Assembly: GCA_016716405.1 (NCBI GenBank)
Contig: JADJWK010000001.1
Coordinates: 2,294,001-2,358,000, forward strand
Source of the DNA: Candidatus Melainabacteria bacterium
Lineage (GTDB): Bacteria > Cyanobacteriota > Vampirovibrionia > Obscuribacterales > Obscuribacteraceae
Length of the DNA: 64,000 nt
Direction: 5' to 3'
Positions within the stretch are counted from its first letter, which is position 1. Each line of letters opens with the position of its first letter. Made by a program: the position numbers and the translations under genes. The notes under the pieces were generated by a model. The model did no database searches. It worked only from the letters and a program-made list of their open reading frames with translations, and was not told the origin of the DNA. Below, piece by piece: positions 61,979-64,000 of the stretch.

Positions 61979-62064
61979 GGAGCAGAACTGGCTGGATGAA
62001 GACGCCGCCTTGAAAGCGGTCGCCCGGAAACGGGTTGGGGGTTCGAGTCCCTCCTGCTCCGCCA
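61979..62064 (+). tRNA. tRNA-Ser (anticodon UGA)
   Basis: An 86-base tRNA with a long variable arm. The acceptor stem GGAGCAG pairs with CTGCTCC, the anticodon stem GCCGC pairs with GCGGT around loop CTTGAAA, the T-loop is GTTCGAGTC, and CCA is encoded. The anticodon TGA at 62011-62013 reads UCA-family serine codons. Long variable arm is typical of class II tRNAs. Confidence 0.96.
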
Positions 62065-62090
62065 GTTATACAACAGACCAGTTAATCGCC

Positions 62091-63452
62091 ATGAAAATTG
62101 CCGTCGGCCTGACCACAAGCGATTTGAGCTCGCTCGATCATGCAAAGCTCAGTCTCACCCTCGCTCAGAGCAATAGCGCACCGGCATCTCTCTATCGAAT
62201 GGCGCCGCCGGTCAGCCTCGCAGGTATCTGCGGGCCGGTCCGGGGGCACTCTATTTGCGGGCAGCTCGCCCCGGGCCGCAGCCTCAGTGTGACTCAAAAC
62301 GGCGCAGGCGGCGCCCTTTGCCTGGCCGGACCGGAGCCTATCGCCCTCAAGCCGGGGGAATGGCTCCTGGTGGCAGGCAAGGACGACCGGACCAGATTCA
62401 GCGCCGACTCAATCAAGCGTTCCTCCGCCCCTGCGGTCTATCAGGGCAGCCTGGCCGTCTTTCCTTCGGGCAAGGGTGTGCGAGTAGCCCTGGTCTGCGA
62501 TCTCGACGAGTATCTCCGGGGGGTCCTTCATTCCGAGATTCCTGGCTCCTATCATATCGAGGCGATCAAGTGCCAGGCGGTGGCCGCCCGCACTTATGCT
62601 CTTCGCCCGAGAATCGACCATGGCGGCGACTGCGTCAATGTCTGCGATTCCTATCTATGCTGCCAGTATTTCGGTGGTTTGAAAGCAAGCATCACTGCCT
62701 CTCACAAGCAGGCCATCGATGCTACCGCCTCGCAAGTGCTGGTCTACCAGGACAAGCCCATCCTCGCTCTTTTCAGCTCTTGCGCCGGCGGGCATACCGA
62801 GCACTATGAGAGCAGCTTCTCCGATCCGCTTACCAATAAGTTTCCGCCGGAGCCGCTCCCCTACCTCCGCGGAGTGCCCGAGGCGGCACCGAATGTGGTA
62901 TCGCAGGGATTCACCGAGGAGGCTCTCCGGAAGCTATATTCAACAGGCAAGCCGGCTACCGTCGATCAATGGAGCCATCACTTCAAGTGGGCGGTTACCC
63001 TGACCGGCGATCAGATCGAATCGCATCTCCATCACAATGCCGCCACCATGCTGGCCCGACCCGATCAGGCGGCATTTCTCACCCCTCCCTCGTCCGGTAA
63101 GTTCGGCCATGTCAGGGGACTGTCCGCCCGGCGGCGAGGAGTGTCGGGGCAGATCATCGAGCTTGCTGTCTCTACCAGCGCCGGAGACTGGCTGATAAGG
63201 AAAGAGCTGGTTATTCGGGACCTCTTCAAAGTCCCTCCCATAAAGCTTGCCAGGCTGAAAAGCGCCAGGATCTTTTTCAACAGCAGCCGGGATCGCCATG
63301 GTCATATCGCCTCTCTGACCATATGCGGTCTGGGCTGGGGGCATGGAGTCGGGATGCAACAGACCGGCGCTCAGGGCTGGGCGAAAAAGGGACTGGACTA
63401 TAAACGAATCCTCACCCATTACTTTACAAGCGTCTCGATCGAAACAGTGTGA
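62091..63452 (+). CDS. SpoIID/LytB domain protein
   Basis: A 453-residue protein. The SpoIID domain (about 130-300 and onwards) is a lytic transglycosylase-type peptidoglycan enzyme in sporulation, but the family also occurs in non-sporulating Cyanobacteria and relatives. Typical segments: LRGVLHSEIPGSYHIEAIKC, QAVAARTYAL, SCAGGHTE and GWGHGVGMQQTGAQGWA. The start at 62091 opens without a clear signal peptide or membrane anchor, unusual for an envelope enzyme; the frame stays open upstream but runs through the tRNA. Confidence 0.9.
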   Translation: MKIAVGLTTSDLSSLDHAKLSLTLAQSNSAPASLYRMAPPVSLAGICGPVRGHSICGQLAPGRSLSVTQNGAGGALCLAGPEPIALKPGEWLLVAGKDDRTRFSADSIKRSSAPAVYQGSLAVFPSGKGVRVALVCDLDEYLRGVLHSEIPGSYHIEAIKCQAVAARTYALRPRIDHGGDCVNVCDSYLCCQYFGGLKASITASHKQAIDATASQVLVYQDKPILALFSSCAGGHTEHYESSFSDPLTNKFPPEPLPYLRGVPEAAPNVVSQGFTEEALRKLYSTGKPATVDQWSHHFKWAVTLTGDQIESHLHHNAATMLARPDQAAFLTPPSSGKFGHVRGLSARRRGVSGQIIELAVSTSAGDWLIRKELVIRDLFKVPPIKLARLKSARIFFNSSRDRHGHIASLTICGLGWGHGVGMQQTGAQGWAKKGLDYKRILTHYFTSVSIETV

Positions 63453-63535
63453 TCCGGTAATCAACAGACTACTGGTGCATACTGGCCCGAAATGATAACT
63501 TGATAAAAAACCATTCCAGGAGCGATTTTTTAAGC

Positions 63536-64000
63536 ATGACTTCTCTGTGCCGTCCAGTGTTCTCGATGATTGCCGGAGCCCTTTTCATCTGCCTGTCACT
63601 CTCCGCCTGTGGCGATGTAAAGCCGATGGAGTTCAATCTGGCCGACAAGCGAACCTGGGTCGATCTGGTGGCTGATGCCCAGAAAGCGCAGGGCAGGGGA
63701 AATCTTCCCGAAGCCGAGAAGCTGTTTCAGGAGGCGCTTCAGAAAGCCGAAGCCAAATATGGCGAAGACGCCATCGAGACAGGCACCTGCGTCGGCTATC
63801 TTGCCGAGCTCTACCGCTTCCAGCAAGAGTATCTGAAGGCCGACAAAGAGTACAAGCGCTGGCTCACAATCATGCAGAAGCATGACAGCACCGGGGAGCA
63901 GGTCAAGAATATCCGGAAGAACTACAAGGAAGTCCGCAAGAAGATTCGTCAATACGGGCTCATGGACGATAAGGACGCCGACAAGAAAGACGGTGACGCC
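63536..64000 (+). CDS. TPR lipoprotein, C-terminus beyond window
   Basis: An open frame from the ATG at 63536 to the window edge (155 residues seen). AGGAG lies 12 bases upstream. It starts with a lipoprotein signal ending in LSLSACG (lipobox LSAC), so it is lipid-anchored. A TPR pair follows (WVDLVADAQKAQGRGNLPEA, LAELYRFQQEYLKADKEYK), then a Lys/Asp-rich helix. Resembles the many TPR lipoproteins of this group. C-terminal domain not visible. Confidence 0.85.
   Translation, partial: MTSLCRPVFSMIAGALFICLSLSACGDVKPMEFNLADKRTWVDLVADAQKAQGRGNLPEAEKLFQEALQKAEAKYGEDAIETGTCVGYLAELYRFQQEYLKADKEYKRWLTIMQKHDSTGEQVKNIRKNYKEVRKKIRQYGLMDDKDADKKDGDA

Noticed and set aside
61971..62090. Longer start for the SpoIID protein
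   Set aside because: The open frame upstream runs through the tRNA-Ser gene; the first suitable start after it is the ATG at 62091.

Overview
The window is a chromosomal segment of a moderately GC-rich bacterium. It is tightly packed with genes on both strands, and I saw no insertion sequence, prophage or CRISPR array. The gene set fits a non-photosynthetic relative of Cyanobacteria, most likely the Melainabacteria/Obscuribacterales group. The pointers are Ser/Thr kinases of an unusual membrane-linked type, secreted TPR and NHL proteins, DUF4388, DUF6745, YlqD, SpoIID and LytR-CpsA-Psr proteins, System II cytochrome c assembly (ResB/CcsA), a glycolate/lactate oxidase-like enzyme and a cyanobacterial-style sigma factor. 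An Lnt-like protein suggests an outer membrane. The taxonomy is an inference from gene content.

Layout. 0-11 kb: DUF6745 gene and its small partner, a large VIT-domain membrane protein, an SPFH protein, a TPR/NHL secreted protein, and a YhaN/YhaO-like (SbcCD-like) pair whose phosphoesterase is frameshifted and has altered catalytic motifs. 11-21 kb: thiolase, a secreted repeat protein of about 640 residues, DUF4388 protein, and several unrecognised proteins, one with a probable frameshift. 20-26 kb: LCP protein, CDF transporter, matrixin-like protease, pgk and gap on one strand, then an Nfu protein. 26-30 kb: two adjacent Ser/Thr kinases. 30-38 kb: enoyl-CoA hydratase family, DUF192, Lnt-like protein lacking the usual cysteine, ruvC without a normal start codon, BtuF-like protein, FMN-dependent hydroxyacid oxidase, AraC/methyltransferase fusion, beta-carbonic anhydrase, TPR protein.

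38.8-44.0 kb (minus strand) is a seven-gene run with mostly overlapping ends: AbiTii-like protein, M24 peptidase, nucleotidyltransferase-like protein, a TIGR04222-like membrane protein ending in a Gly/Cys-rich tail, a DUF692/MNIO enzyme, a small basic protein and a four-helix membrane protein. 44-50 kb (plus strand): polyprenyl diphosphate synthase, precorrin-2 dehydrogenase-like protein, ResB, CcsA, sigma factor. 50-58 kb: P5C dehydrogenase, thyA-folA, cytochrome c, aat, cyclophilin, adenosine deaminase family, histone H1-like Lys/Ala-rich protein, YqiA-like esterase.

58.9-61.1 kb (plus strand) is a second MNIO system, laid out like a bufferin or EGKC-type RiPP operon: a secreted precursor with eight EGSC units on a 21-bp DNA period, a DUF692/MNIO enzyme and a DUF2063-like partner. 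Two different MNIO systems about 18 kb apart are the most striking content. The window ends with TlyA, tRNA-Ser(UGA), a SpoIID protein and the start of a TPR lipoprotein.

Three genes (yhaO-like, the 17.8 kb gene and ruvC) each have a reading-frame or start-codon problem next to a short G/C run. That pattern may reflect indels in the assembly rather than biology.
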